Assembly: GCA_963966185.1 (NCBI GenBank)
Contig: CAWZYM010000224.1
Span: 531,001 to 595,000 of the forward strand
Source: Rhabditoides inermis
Taxonomy: Eukaryota; Nematoda; Chromadorea; Rhabditida; Rhabditidae
Direction of reading: 5' to 3'
DNA length: 64,000 nt
A program made the position numbers and the translations under genes. Below the pieces are notes generated by a model, which saw only the letters and a list, made by a program, of their open reading frames with translations, searched no databases and was not told the origin of the DNA. Every line of letters begins with the position of its first letter. Within the stretch, counting starts at the first letter, position 1. Positions 45,338-58,663 of the stretch are shown here, piece by piece.

Positions 45338-48300
45338 CTCTTTCTTTCTCTCTCTTTCTCCTCGTATTTCTTTTAGTTATAATGCTACGAAAACAGAGAG
45401 CTTTGCTACTGCAACCTCTCGCCCTCTTTTATTCTCGCATTCTCTCTCTCTTTCTCTCTCTGTCTCTCTCTATATCTCCCTTCCCTTTTTTATCTAACTC
45501 TTTCTTTTTTCCCTCTTCCTCAGTAAAACTTTTGCTTGGACATGGAGCTTCCGCTGCCGGACAGCTAGATTTTGATGTTTTTTTAACCGGATACTGAAAG
45601 CAAAATTGAGGACGTGGACTACAGCCGAGGACGTAAACTCAACTATCTGCAAAGTTTCATACAAATTGGTTTAGTATGAATCAAGTCATGAACGCGGAAC
45701 TAATCAAAATCGCAAAAGAAATGCGAGAGCGCGCGCATCTTTTGATAATTGGACAACATGTTCCTCACACCGTAACCAATAACGCTGAATTTTGCAGGTA
45801 CGCTCTTTTTGTTGAAACTATTTGTTGAACGTATTTACGGAAAATGAAGCGAAAATGTTTCTTAGATGAGACACGTTCGCTGCGATCAGCAACAAAATCG
45901 ATTACTTTCGTAGATTTTCTTCGAAATATAGGCAATGAGTGTAATTGGAGAGTAATCACGAAGTGGACTGCGTCCTGAAGTAATATGTAAACTTTCTGAA
46001 AAACATCACGCAAATCGGTCAAGTAAAAACGGAGATATGCCCGCGATCACACAAGAAAAGGTGCAAAAGTGTCTATTTTTGGTGGTTTTCGACCATAAAT
46101 AGAGGTAATGAAAGCAAAATTGAGAACTGTCACAAAGTGTACTGCATCAGAAGACGTAAACTCAACTATCTTATGAGTTTCATGCAAACTGGTTCTGTAT
46201 GAATCGAGTTATGACCGCGGAAATACTAAAAATCGCAAAAGTGAGGCGAGAGCGCGCGCGCGGCTCTTGCTAATTTGGCTATATTTGCCTTACAACGTAA
46301 CCAATGATGATGAAACTTGCAGGTTAGTGACAGAACTATTTGTTGAAAGTAATTACAGAACAAGAAGCGAAACTGTTTCTTAGGTGAGAAGCTTTTGCAG
46401 CGGACAGCACCAAAATCGGCGAATTTTGAGGTTTTTCTACCAAATATAGGCAATGAGTGTATTTGGAGAGTAATCACGAAGTGGACTGCATCCTGGAGTA
46501 ATATGTAAATTTTCTGCAAAGTTTGACGCGAATCGGTTCAGTAGAAACGGAGTTATGCCCGCGGACACCTCTCTCTCCTTCCTCTGCTTCCTCTCTCTAT
46601 CTCTCTGCTTGCTCTTTTTTTTTCTCCTCGTATTTCTTTCAGTGTAAAAGGCACAGTGACGACTTATTTCTGTCACAACCTGCCACAACTCCTAATTTTC
46701 ACACGAGCAAAACATTTGGCCGTGGGATCGAACCGGCGAAGATCGGGGCCACAACGCAGCGCACATGCTCTGAGCCATGAAGCTATTGACTAAGCTTTGT
46801 TCAATTGCGCTCATGTCTCCGACCCCAATTTGCAGTATTGAAGCGTTGGCGGGAAATTCAAATTTTCATCTGCATCCTTGGCACTGTCAGATTTGAAAGT
46901 AACGCAGAATCGTCGTTCTTTCGAAAAAAATATGCGAATGTGTTAGGTTAACATGATTTTTAAAAAATACTTCGTGTCAAATAAGTCGCCACTGTTCCTT
47001 TGATGCAACGAAAACAGACAGTTCTGCTTCTCTGCTTCTGCAACCTCTTTCCATCAATAATCTCTCTCACTCACTCACTCTATCTCTCTCTCTCTTTTTT
47101 TTCTCTTTCTTTTTTTGTCTATCTCTTTCTCTTTTTCTCTCTCTTCCTCTTTCTCTTTCTCTCAGGACTCTCGCATCTTTTCTGTTGTCAATGCAACGAC
47201 TAAGTCGATCTACCACTGCCTTTCTCTCTATAAATATATCTATATATTTCTCTCTAACTTTTCATCTGTCCTTCTCTTCCCGTTCTTTGTCAATGCATTT
47301 CTGAAGATTGAAGTAAAACTTTTGCTTTGCTTGAACATGGAACTTCCGCTGCCGGACAGCGAGATTTTGATGTTTTTTAAACAGAATAATGAAAGCAAAA
47401 TTGAAAACTATCACAACGTGGACTACAGCCGAGGACGTGAACTCAACTACTCTGCAAAGTGTCATACAAGTTGGTTTAGTATGACTAAAGTTATGAACTA
47501 ATCAAAATCGTAAAAGAAATGCTAATTCTCGCGCAATTTTTGATAAATTGGCTATATATTTCTCACATTGTAACCACTCAGGCTGAATTTTGCAAGTACG
47601 CGAAAAAAACTGTTTTTTGAACGTAATTACGGAAAATAAAACAGAGATGTTGCTTAGATGAGAAACGTTCGCTGCAGACAGCTACAAATTTGATTATTTT
47701 CGTGGTTTTTCTTCTATTACAAGAGTAAGTAGAGACGTATAAGAAAGTGGACTGCATTCTGAAACACAAAGTAAACTTTCTGCGAAGTATCACGCAAATC
47801 GATTCAGTAGAAACGGAGATATCCTGGCGGACACACAAGAAAAAGTGGAAAAGTGACCATTTTTGGTAGTATTTTGACCAAAAATAGTGGTAATGAAAGC
47901 AAAATTGAGAACTGTCACAGAATGGACTGCATCACAAGACGTAAACTCAACTATCTGAGAAGTTTCTTGCAAATTGGTTTTGTATGAATCAAGTTATGAC
48001 CTCGGAAATACTCAAAATCGCAAAAGTAAGGTGAGGGCGCGCGCGCATCTCTTGCTAATTTGGCTGTATTTCGCTCACATCGTAACCAATGAGGTTGAAA
48101 TTTGCAGGTTCGCGACAGAATTATTTGTTGAAAGTAATTACACAACAAGAGGCAAAACTAATTATTAGGTGAAAAGCTTTCGCTGCGGACAGCACCAAAA
48201 TCGGCGAATTTTGAGGTTTTTCTACCAAATATAGGCGATGAGTGTAATTGGAGAGTGATCACAAAGTGGACTGCATCCTGAAGTATTATGCAAACTTTTT

Positions 48301-49519
48301 GCAAAGTTTGACGCAAATCGGTTCGGTAGAAACGGAGTTATGCCCGCGGAAACACAAGAAAAAGTGCAAAAGTGACCATTTTTGGTGGTTTTTTGACCAA
48401 ATATGGGAGTAGAGGGGGAGTTAAGATGTGCCTGAATTTTGTCGTCGTCCTTGCAAAGGAATACAACTTTCTACCAAGTTTCATGTGAATTGGTTGAGTT
48501 TGAAGCTAGTTATGACTCTGGAATGACGGACAGAGACAATAGGACATTTTAGTAGAAAAGGCGACTAGCGCTCCGGCGCGCTGTCGCGCGCCTCCGCACT
48601 AGGTTTACGAAAATAGAAAAATAGAAGAAAAGTTCGTCTTGCATGTTTGATAGTTGAATGCACTCTAATGACTTTTGCGAAGATACATACACGCAAGGGT
48701 CGTATTTGAAGTGTTTAAGTTCTATGTATTTTGTATATGTAGCCTAATTTTTGTATTTTCTAACTGTCTCTCTTACTTCTTTTTCACTTATTTTATGTTT
48801 CACAGATGTACACCGCCCCATCTCTTTCTCCTCTACACTGTTCTGTCTACTTTCCAACCTATCTCCCTCCTCCTCCCCTCCTCCCGCCCCTCTCTCTCTA
48901 TCTTTCTCTTTTTCTCTCTCTCCTCCTCGACACAGTTCTACTTTCCCCTATCTCTCCTCTCTCTCTTCTCCCTCTACCACTGTCTCCCTATCTCTTTCTC
49001 TCTTTCTCTTTCTCTCTCAGTATTATGTTCTCTAGAAACAGTATTATATTCTCTATTGTTTACTCTACTGTCAACTTTCTAGGGACAATACTAAATACTA
49101 ATACTACATATGCTCTTGTTTGTCTACTGCATCTTTTTCTTAAAATGTGACAAAAACTTTCTAGAGACATTACTATGTTTTCTTCTGTCCACTTCCACCT
49201 TTCGTCACCTCTTTCACTCTTACTTTCACATCTGCAGTAATCACTATCACTACGACATTCGAAAGACAGTTATGTCTAGTCTCCCTCTCTCTCTCCTCTT
49301 TTCTCTCTCCTACTCCTACCTTCTCTCTCTCTCCCCATCTTTCTCTCTCTTGTCTATTCTCACGTCTCCGCATCGGTGACAACAATTTTCTAGAGACAGT
49401 ACTATGGCACCTTCTGTCTACTCTTCTACTCTCACGTCTACAGCAGTCACTGCGACTTCCGAGAGACAGTTATGCCTACTCTCTCTCTTCCCTCCTTCTC
49501 CTCCCCCCTCCATCTCTCT

Positions 49520-49567
<48 letters not shown>

Positions 49568-51100
49568 TTCTCTTGTCTATTCTCACGTCTCTGCATCGGT
49601 GACAACAACTTTCTAGAGACAGTACTATGGCACCTTCTGTGTACTCTTCTATTCTCGCGTCTGTAGTAGTCACTGCGACTATCGAGAGACAGTTATGTAA
49701 ACACTTTTTCAAACAGAAAGTACTAATCTCTTATCTACTGTCTTTTTTCCCTACTGTCTACTCTCTCACGTTCTGAAAATATAATTTGATCGCCTGTGCT
49801 TGCCAAATGACATGTAAGGTGAACTCGATTCTCACCTCACCTCACTTCCACTCGACACTGTACTGCATCGAAAAGCGGAATTTCAGTCTGAATATGTACA
49901 AGAGTACAAGTAATAAACTCAAAACTTAGTTTCAACTGAAAAAGGAAGCGGTACATAGTTGTATATTACGTCTACAATGACTTCGAGAAAAGAAGCCGGC
50001 TGGCGCGCCCTAACACGTTGCGCGCACGTGTGAAGAAGTTTGAAACAGTTTGAGGTTGATTTGATTGTTAGAAAACACTATCTATTGACGTCTAGAAACA
50101 TTTTACTTAACTTTCAACCTTCAACGTTTCGTTTTGTCAAAGTTGTTCGTTGAAAATAGAAATTTTGTCTTTTTTCAACTGACTCAATCCATTATTATTG
50201 TTATATTCAGACATACTTCTATCAAAAAAGACACAACTGAGTGGATATGGGTCAGTGATTGCGAATGCCAACTATTCGATATCGATCGGTTGACCTGCCT
50301 GCTGGTAGCGAGCAATCCGGTGGGCGCGACCCCAGCAAGTAACGCGCGCTCAGAAAATGTCTAATACTGTATGAAGACAAAGTCCGATCGATCTGAAACT
50401 TTGCCAGAAGGGTTTTTTTGCTCATAAAAGCTTAAGTTTACAAATTGGACCCTCTATCTCGCCTGTACGAAAAGTCGATCATATTCGCCATATTTGGTGA
50501 CTTTTCAAAAAAGGAAACCAGTTTCTTTAATCTATTATACGTGATGTTTCTTCTATTCAATTTTTATAGAAATCGAAGATCATGAATTTTGGGTGCATTT
50601 TGGGTACATTCGCCTATTTGGGCATGAAGATGAGGTCACAGGCAGCTGGTATCGCGGCTATCGACTTTTTCTAGGTCGATTCACCTACCCTCCAAATTTC
50701 GTTCTAATTGAAGTATTTTGAAAATTTTCTCCATAGTTAAGAGATTAGGTGATAACTATGATTAGGAGATCGCTATTGACGAGATATTTGGAATTTTGCG
50801 TTCTCAGGTATTGAAGAAACTTTCTAGAAAAAATGAGTAGTTAGAGTAGACTTTGAAAAGAGATATCTCGCCGGAAGGACAGACAGACAGACAGACACCA
50901 TAGTAAATTTTAGTACGAAAGGGGGATGTGAAGAATAAATAACTTTTTAATAGAAAAGTTTCTTTGTTATAGAAAAGTTAATGTGCTCGTCATTTATAAA
51001 CTATTCCTATTACCTCGATTCCAAACGGGATTTTATTGTCGCCACAATAATCCGCCAATGTGAGTGCGACTCCTATCAAGAGCAGGAGTATCTCCCGCAT
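42964..51100 (-). CDS. wrt: Warthog (hedgehog-related) secreted protein without Hint domain
   Basis: Secreted, nematode-specific relative of Hedgehog, generally linked to cuticle, moulting and hypodermis. Six exons in transcript order: 51100-51014, 44489-44424, 43994-43909, 43859-43796, 43621-43503, 43087-42964; 181 aa plus TGA, with all phases closing. Residues 1-16 form a signal peptide (Leu-rich core). The mature protein begins about Asp17 with the Wart signature YCGDNKIPFGIEV, then LLCSRPNCFEKHY, CDERPERRNC, SWVGGI, LYVQCCEYPDM, VRRGEFFEGEE, VVSFDLISDIR and WRYHCEKEP. A Lys/Trp/Pro-rich tail follows the last Cys and ends in GV. No Hint/Hog autoprocessing domain follows, as in the subset of Warthog proteins that lack it. 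Acceptor CAG lies 1 nt upstream of ATG; AATAAA on this strand at 42618-42623. Intron 1 is 6.5 kb and repeat-filled; intron 3 is only 49 nt. Confidence 0.93.
44708..44745. repeat. 38-bp compound palindrome, copy 1
   Basis: CTAGCGC...GCGCTAG outer arms with an inner GGCGCG/CGCGCC stem. An almost identical copy stands 3.86 kb away at 48565-48602, in the same orientation and followed by similar GAAAATA...ATAGAA sequence. Confidence 0.8.
45162..45372. repeat. (CT)n microsatellite cluster
   Basis: About 210 bp of CT repeats with short interruptions inside Warthog intron 1. Confidence 0.95.
45525..48540. repeat. Hierarchical interspersed/tandem repeat block
   Basis: A unit of about 505-515 bp recurs at 45593, 46108, 47389 and 47894 (anchor GAAAGCAAAATTGA). 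Each unit is itself two diverged halves of about 250 bp sharing an AATCGGTT...GTTATG(A/C)CCGCGGA core. A TIR/tRNA-like element (46646-47001) and CT-rich DNA split the array in the middle. No reading frame is maintained. Confidence 0.8.
46646..47001. mobile_element. TIR element with internal tRNA-like module (copy A)
   Basis: Outer ends AAAAGGCACAGTGACGACTT and AAGTCGCCACTGTTCCTTT are imperfect inverted repeats. On the minus strand near 46795-46725 there is a tRNA-like A box (TGGCTCAGAGCATG) and B box (GGTTCGATCCC). Its sequence is shared along its length with 61336-61697. Confidence 0.7.
48565..48602. repeat. 38-bp compound palindrome, copy 2
   Basis: Two-base variant of the palindrome at 44708-44745; here it directly follows the end of the hierarchical repeat block. 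Confidence 0.8.
49020..49760. repeat. Tandem repeat, period about 220-230 bp
   Basis: The phrase TTCTAGAGACAGTACTATG followed by a 90-bp body ending GAGAGACAGTTATG occurs at about 49388 and 49608, with a diverged copy at 49158 and partial copies near 49030 and 49078. CT microsatellites separate the copies. Confidence 0.75.
50355..50930. repeat. Diverged repeat ending in a GACA tract
   Basis: AT-rich non-coding sequence ending GGACAGACAGACAGACAG then CACCATAGTAAATTTTAGTA. The tail resembles the end of the hierarchical block (GACGGACAGAGACAATAGG then ACATTTTAGTAG, 48523-48555), so the two may be related elements. Confidence 0.5.
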
Positions 51101-51101
51101 C

Positions 51102-51110
51102 CTGAAACGA
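51102..51110 (-). promoter_or_regulatory. Probable trans-splice acceptor of Warthog
   Basis: CGTTTCAG on the minus strand, 1 nt before the ATG at 51100. Confidence 0.6.
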
Positions 51111-52262
51111 AGACATGGGTACTGTAGGAACTAGCGGTAAGTTTAACAGGTAACACATAACACATCCTTCAAAACATTTTTGGAACAATTTTTCGTTTCA
51201 AACACTATTTACATCTTCTAGAGAAACTGACAGCGAAACTACATACAGCAACCATAATGAGAATAATAACCAAAATCTTGCACGATTTTGCAACACACAA
51301 AACTTGTGTGACCAATTCGGTCAGAAACGACGAATGCTGCGTTTTTCAGCGAACTCGCGGGAACAAAGACAAAAAGGGAATGCAGGTGGTAATTTAGGAG
51401 GGAGAGTGGATGAGAGAGAGAAAAAATAGAGAGAGAGAGAAGAGAGAAAAGAGAGATAGGAGGGATATGGAGCGGATGAAATGGAGGGAAAAAAGTGGCA
51501 GTGGACACGAAATGGCGTCCGATTAAATGTAGCCCGTGGGAGGAAAGCGCGCAAGTCTCTCTCTCTCTCTCTCTCTCTCTTTTCTCTCTTTTCTCTTCTC
51601 TTCTCACTCTCGATTACTTCCGAAAAAGATGGGGAGTTTGTGTTCAGAAGTCATATGAAGCCGTGCATGGTTAGAAATATCAATGGATCTACCTACAGCT
51701 TGCGGGTGGGGCGCGAGTGGGATGCGGATGGCTGACGACCCCCCACCCCACCCGCAGCTCACCCGCGCCTCACTAGCGCGCCACCCGAATATGTCTCGGC
51801 TCTGAACCTGCGTCGACCCGCGCGCCGCCCGCAATCTGTAGTCAGTGAACAACAACACATGACTACAACCTATGAGATACGAACTTTCAAAAACCGGGTA
51901 AACAAGCAACACCCGATCGCTGCAAAAGTTAAATCCCGGAAAACTGGAATACATGTGGCGCAACTAATAGTTGAGATATAAGAAGTGTGAAAGTGATGGG
52001 TGCCACTATCAGCTAGTATTGATTGATCAGAAGACACGACGTGTGATATCAAAATCGAAGAGGGGGAAATGTTTTGTCTCCTGCCATTCGAATCGATCGG
52101 AACAGGAATCCGCGAAACAAAATGACACAACAAAACGTGGCTGGAATGAAAGAATATAGGCTAAGATGGAACGATCCAAGAATCCATGTTATGGTTACGC
52201 GTGATGGGAAAGTGTTCCGATTCTAATAGCGAGTCGTCGTTAGCCTTGAAGTTAGATTAAAG

Positions 52263-52304
<42 letters not shown>

Positions 52305-52494
52305 TAGAGATGTCCACGCTATATCAGATTACTGCACTGTGACACTGTGACGGTGCGCAACTTCCGTGAAAGCGGAACCCGGAAAAAAGAAGAATACTCG
52401 ATTTCAAATGAACTAAATATGAAACTTTTACAGAAAAAGTAGAACGAACAAGAAAAGAGAAGAAGAAAAAGAAGGAAAGTTAAGAAAGAGAAAA

Positions 52495-52562
<68 letters not shown>

Positions 52563-53044
52563 ACCGGGTGCGGCGCAGCAAATAGAAGTGATTCTTTTGA
52601 TTCGCGTGTGCGTGGCGCAAGAAAAGAATGGGAGAAAGTGAAAGCCACATTTTCGCGGGTGAGTGAAGCGGACTGTATTACATAACACAATACGAATGCG
52701 ACAGAAGGGAAGACACTATCAACAATTACATTACCATGTGATTTATCCCTAGAGGCCTATCACTATCAGGCCTCTATCAGGCCTAGATCACAAGGTATTC
52801 AATTAATTATGAATCAGTAGGTAAACAGAATAGAATAATAATATCATGGAACGTTTAGTGTACACAGCCGCGTTATCCGACCTTTCCATAGTACATACGG
52901 TCCGACATTTTGCACAGGCGGTCCGTAACAGATAGACACACCGGAACACTCGCGGACTAATAAAATCGATTCGAAACCGGTACGGTTACGAATCGCAGAT
53001 CGCGGTAGGGGAGTGGTGCGCAACTTGCCACCTGATTTGATCGG

Positions 53045-53094
<50 letters not shown>

Positions 53095-53197
53095 CGGATG
53101 TGATCAATGGAAGATGCGCCACGGTCACACTCTCACACAAACAAACCCTCGGTTACCGATAACAAGAGATAGCGAGAGTGAGTGCGTGGCGAGAGAA

Positions 53198-53259
<62 letters not shown>

Positions 53260-56200
53260 AGTACGGAGAGATAAGAGAGAATGAGAGATGGAAAGTGAGT
53301 GTTCAGTGATAGAGAGAGGATTGAGTCAAATGATAATCTGCGGGTGCGGACTTCATACGCCTGTTTACTGAATTGTGCGGGTGGCAAACGGGCGCTGAAT
53401 AAACACAGAAGCGACGCGTGAATAAATCAACAAACGTCCATACAAAGGCAGCATTCGGTTCACAGGAGCAACCACTGGAAAACGGACCAGCTTGTTCCAG
53501 AATTGTGTAAAGGAACAGTGGTAGCAAAGCGCCACTCTGTCTGGTCTCCATGGCCACTTAAGAATTGGAGTGAAACGACGAAAGAAGAAAGTGTCATCGG
53601 ACACTGAAAAGGGCATGGAGAGTGAAGGAAAGAGAGAAAGTGGTGGGAGAGACAAATTGCGCAGTGTTGCATTTGCGAAAGTGCGAAAAAGCGACGTAGT
53701 GAGATTTGCGGTTGTTAGTGTGGAGTAGTGGGGGTGTAGTGTGCGCTGCGGAATGAATGGAGGGCAGAGGATCGTAGTTGTTTGCTCTAGCAGACGCACA
53801 TGTGTTAGAGACAGAGGGAGAGAGAGAAGCGTTTGTTTATTTTGAAGATCGCCTCTTCAAAGCGAACCTGTGAAGGGTCTTGTTGACAAGACAATGATAA
53901 AAATTATTCAAGAAATCTAACAATCGAAAATTCAAAGCGATTGGCAGACGGACAAAAGTGCAAGGTTGAGAAAAGAATGGAAGAATAGAAGTTAGAGAAG
54001 TGGGGGAGGGGGGAGGACAATGCATAATAAAATCGCTCACTCAAGACACCCCCAACCCGGAATAACAGAGTGAAGCAGCCATCAAGCACGCAAGAAACAC
54101 GTGGAGTGGGGTTGGGGGCACATTTGTCAGTGGCACAAATAGTATAACTCGAGACTTACTCTTGTTCACTCCGTTGCAAAATGTTTACTTAGTAGAACTC
54201 GATATGTGATCATAGCGGAGAGAGAGAGAGAGTGGGGGGGGGGGGAGAGGGAGGAAGAGAGAAAGAGAGAGAGAGGGGGGAAGGGAGAGATGGCTAAAAT
54301 AGAGTGGCAACTGTGGGAACAGTCCCAAATCGAAGCCAATTCGAGTAAAGTAGTGCAATACGGTTTTATCCCAGATCGATTCAGTACCAGAAGAAGAGAC
54401 TGAATCGTCCCTCCATTTCAAGAGAGCAGGAACCAGCTGTCTAGACGAGAGAGTGTGTGGAGGTGAGAGACGCAGGGAGAGGGAGACATGGAGACAGCGT
54501 GGGAAATGAAGAGAGTGTGGGTGAGAGGGTGTGAGATATGAAGAGCGATTGAAGAGGAACAGTGCAGAGAGATGGCACCGGCACCGGAAGAACGTATTAA
54601 AACCATTACTGACGGGAAATGTATTACGGAACTGGTTTCGAAGCTATTGCAGAACAGCTTATATAATACTTATATAATATCAGATGTTATTTATGTTCAT
54701 TTTTCAGCTATGACAACAAATCCTGAAAGAAGTGGTCAAGGGAATATAAAATATCCAAACATGGCACGTTGGGGGTTGTTTGAATGGGCGCGAAATGGGA
54801 ACTGTGCCTCATCCTGGTATGCATGCCTTCAAGGGTACAGAATGAGAGCAGTTGCGAGAGAGGGAGAGAGAGAGAGAGGGAGGGGGGAGGGAAGGCAGTG
54901 ATTGGTGATGCAGTGATTGCAACATCAACGGGATGGAGTCTCCAGAAAGAACAGACAAGGCGAACCCTTGTAAGAAGGGTGAAGGTGATCAGCAGATTCG
55001 TTCAATCCATAGGACGCTGCCTGTGGCACCATTTGCCCGCCTCTCTCTTTCTCTCTCACTACATTTGGGGTCACGCCAAAAGAGAGTGCACTCACCGCCC
55101 CCACGAATTTGTCATAATTGACTCGACAATTTACAAACTCTCAAATTTCCGTGGCGACCAGTGAGATCACATGTGTTTCCAATCCACCCCCTCACTCTCT
55201 TCCAGGATGTCTATCCAGGATATCCAGGAACCCGGATCACGAGTTGTCGTCTGGAAGGCGCTGCTGCCTCCGGAATCCACGATGAGATGAGAGGATATCG
55301 GATAGCCCTTCGAATATTGCCCGCCGTCCACCTACTTCTCTCTCTTATAAGAATGAGTGAGGTGTCCCCTTTCCCTTCTTGGATCGAGAAACTCTCATTC
55401 TCCAAGGAATACCATCCATAATTCTGCTGTTTCATGTTTGTTGACTAATCGACGCAGATTAGTCAACATTGTTGTGCATTTTTGCATTTTTTTATTGTTA
55501 GAGAAAGTGAGAAAGATGGGAAGAGAGACGGAGAGTCTGCGGTCTAATTTTCAATAGTCGTAAAATTCCTTCTATTTCTCAAGTTCGAATATCCCTGCAC
55601 AATTCGCGCGTCATGACTGTCTGTGCACCGGTCGCGCGCGAGCAGCCCAATAGGCAATGTACTGACGCGATCAGTGTTTGATGTTCTGGTTACTACATAG
55701 ACATGATGAAGATCTCATAAAATATGCACCTATGCAACGTGTTAGCGTGCAAATTCTGCCCCTGTAGAATTTGAGAAGACTTTAAGATGTTGCAATATCG
55801 CAAGGCAATATGGAATCGTTTTCGCCACCCTCCTCATTTCGCGGTTTCACCGATTCGAGATTTTCACTCACCCTCCGCATATTTGCTCGATTGTGCTATA
55901 TTGCGTACTATATACATGTTTATGGTTTCTTTTCCTATTTTTAATGTATCTATTCGGTTAATTCAGTAAATGAGCACTGCGTAGTGTAGTGGTGCGATGT
56001 TCGCTATACTCGGTGGGTCGGGGGTTCGGTTTCCCTCCCGGGCGCTTGATCGTACTAAGGTGATAAATTGGTAGCAATCTGCAGCAAAGGTAACCCGCAA
56101 GGTAGTCTACCCACGGGCGCATTATTGCGAAAATAGGCCAGATGCCGTCGTTGGAAAATCGTTGGGCTATGTGTAGTGCCATAGACCTCCTTCGATTCCC

Positions 56201-58353
56201 TCAGCAGAGTGAATCTCTTGAATCGAGGGGACACCTTTACATACCTTTTACCGTTACCCTATTCAGTGAATAGTTAATCGTTTGTTCACGGAAGTGTAAT
56301 GTCATTCAATGCAATGTTCGATCGCCGTCCCTCCAATCCTCTCATGCGTGAGCAGGCTATTTCCTTTCCACACACCCTGATAATATTTTTTTGCCTGCGC
56401 GATTTTTCGGACGTGCCGCGCAGACAGAGGCACTTTGTGATATACATGAGAGAGAGAGAGAGAGAGAGGGGAAGTAGGAAAGAGGTTTCATTGGATAAAC
56501 GAAGCCCCAATATAAGTAGGCTACTTTACTGGATTACTAAGCTACTGGTCAACGAGACACCAATTTTTGAATTCTTGAAGCTTTTAGCTAATATGTGTAT
56601 TGAGTTTTTGTTCGCGGAAGTCGGCGCGAACTTTCTCAGGACTCTGAGGTTTCGAGGGTTCGTTTCAAATCTCAAATGACTCAATCCAATTTACTCTTTT
56701 TGTGGGAATCATTAGAAAGACGCACACATCACTTCTACTCTCGCACATTCGTTGATCAATGAAGCTGAAAGAGTGAATCGCGATAGTCTTTGAATGACTT
56801 TTATTGGCTGGGAGCCGGGTATAATAAGTCTGCTCTCCCATGAATCGAACCCCCCCCCTCTCCTCTCCTCTCTCTCTCTCTCTCTCTCCCTCTCTCTCTT
56901 TCTCTCTCTTTCTCTTCTACTCCCGAGACCAAAAGGATTACATAGCGTTTCTGGAGGCGAACTATTACCTCCCCCAAAACTGCCTCCGTTATTCGTTAGC
57001 AGTGACCAAAGCTCCTTTTTTTCGGACACGGATGTTTTTTTTCCGTTTTGTTTCCTCACAAGTAGCTGCACATGATTCAATCATCATTCTTTCCATTCCA
57101 AAATGATTCAGAATCTTCAGAATCTCGCGGTACGAACAATCAAGATAATATTTGATTAGCCGATTTTGTTTTGTAATAATACAATGTGTTATAATTACAA
57201 TGCATAGGTGTGCATGTATGCTTTTTATTACCTCTCGCTTACCTTGGATATGGGGGCGGGCTAATATTTTATTCCTATCGCTCGATGGATATCATATAGC
57301 CACTTGTACCTCGCGCGTTCCCTTTTCTTATAAAAAAGTAATGTTGTTGATATCTGTATGCATGAATCATTGAATCATGATTGTTTTATTCATTCTTATG
57401 CGACCATTTGAACCACATCTAAACAGTGGCATATGTGCGCGAATTCCCTCCCTTACTTTTCCCTCTCTCTCTCCTTCTCTCTCTCCCTCCTTCTCTCTCT
57501 CTCTTTCTCTCTCTCTCTCTATCTCTCTCTCGCGTTCTCTGCAGTTTCACACGGTGCGCATCTCATAAATAAACAGTTGAATTGCGTCTCGATGATCCGT
57601 CGATGAGATCGGTTTGCGATCGGTCCCCGTTTTATCTCACGGACCCCTCTCAGCTCAAGCACCAGAGGTGTCGCTAATCACCCCCTTATCGCTTTATCAC
57701 CACAGATTATATAATCTTCCCCGCTCATCACAAGACGACACAGAAACCTTTTCGCGAGAGTTGTAGGGGTTCTAGTCAAATGTCTAAAACACTAAGCAAG
57801 TGGATTGGTCGTTGTTCTTTCGACTTTCCTATATCTCTTTTTCTCACTCGCGCCGCCTCCTCATTTCGCATTCAACATACTTGCATGTTTTTTTAGGCAT
57901 ACACGAATTTCTAATTGGATTATATACGCACGCAGTGTTTCTTGGATTATGATTATGAACTTTCATTTCACTTACCGCACAATCTTATGTCTTAATAAGG
58001 TTTGCAGCTCACGTAATTATGCTACTTTTCAGAAGGAAGACGAAGAGTTTTTGCACGTTTGAGAATCACGTTTTCATACGAGGAAATGAAATGTATATAT
58101 AAATGCGCATTTATTCTTTTCCGATGACAGCATGACTCATTCCATTTCGGTAATTGGGGCTTCCCCCGCTCTGAGTGCGTGAGAGATGCGCAGTCATATT
58201 CTTCCGTCGGGCATAATTATGCAAATCACTTCCTGTTACTCACTCGAATTTCAATACTATTTGGTTTCCCATTCGCGCACTATATATAAAAGTGTTGTTG
58301 TGTCGTAAAGGAGCTAATATACAAATATACTACTCCCTCTTGCCTTTGCTTCC

Positions 58354-58419
<66 letters not shown>

Positions 58420-58655
58420 GTCTCTCTCTTTCTCCTCTATCCCTCCTTGTGATTCCCATCGTCAGATGGCCCGTTTCATAAATATAATCGCATCGCGGTT
58501 TTCGTAGTGTGTTTCCTGCTATTGTTTCGTGACACCTTTCACCTGTGTCCTATAACAATACGTGAGTACTTCATTTCAATAAACGAACATTTGTCTATTC
58601 GTTGATTGCGACTACATAATTACCAGTTTATGAATCACAAAGTAATAATTTGCAT
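51111..58655. other. Divergent intergenic region between Warthog and the 7TM gene
   Basis: 7.5 kb, mostly AT-rich with GA/CT tracts at about 51556-51600, 52265-52305, 52478-52560, 53046-53092, 53190-53260 and 58365-58430. It includes a tRNA-derived SINE candidate (55975-56260) and a diverged repeat (55578-55770). Both genes are transcribed away from it, so their promoters should lie at its edges. No coding exon is supported. Confidence 0.55.
55975..56260 (+). mobile_element. tRNA-derived SINE candidate
   Basis: The head at 55980-56045 has an A box (TAGTGTAGTGG) and B box (GGGTTCGGTTTCC) at tRNA spacing, followed by a body ending ACACCTTTACATACCTTTTACC. The last part (GCAGAGTGAATCTCTTGAATCG) resembles 2985-3025, which looks like a truncated copy of the same family. 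Confidence 0.6.
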
Positions 58656-58663
58656 ATTTAAAG
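58655..58663 (+). promoter_or_regulatory. Probable acceptor at the 7TM receptor start
   Basis: ATTTAAAG abuts the ATG at 58664. It is weaker than the others because the pyrimidine tract is poor. Confidence 0.4.

Noticed and set aside
49020..49760. Regularly spaced repeats that could suggest a CRISPR array
   Set aside because: Period about 220 bp, eukaryotic context, and the intervening sequence is microsatellite; it is an ordinary tandem repeat.
55161..55421. 86-residue open frame in the intergenic region
   Set aside because: No family resemblance, no splice partners, and surrounded by non-coding repeats.
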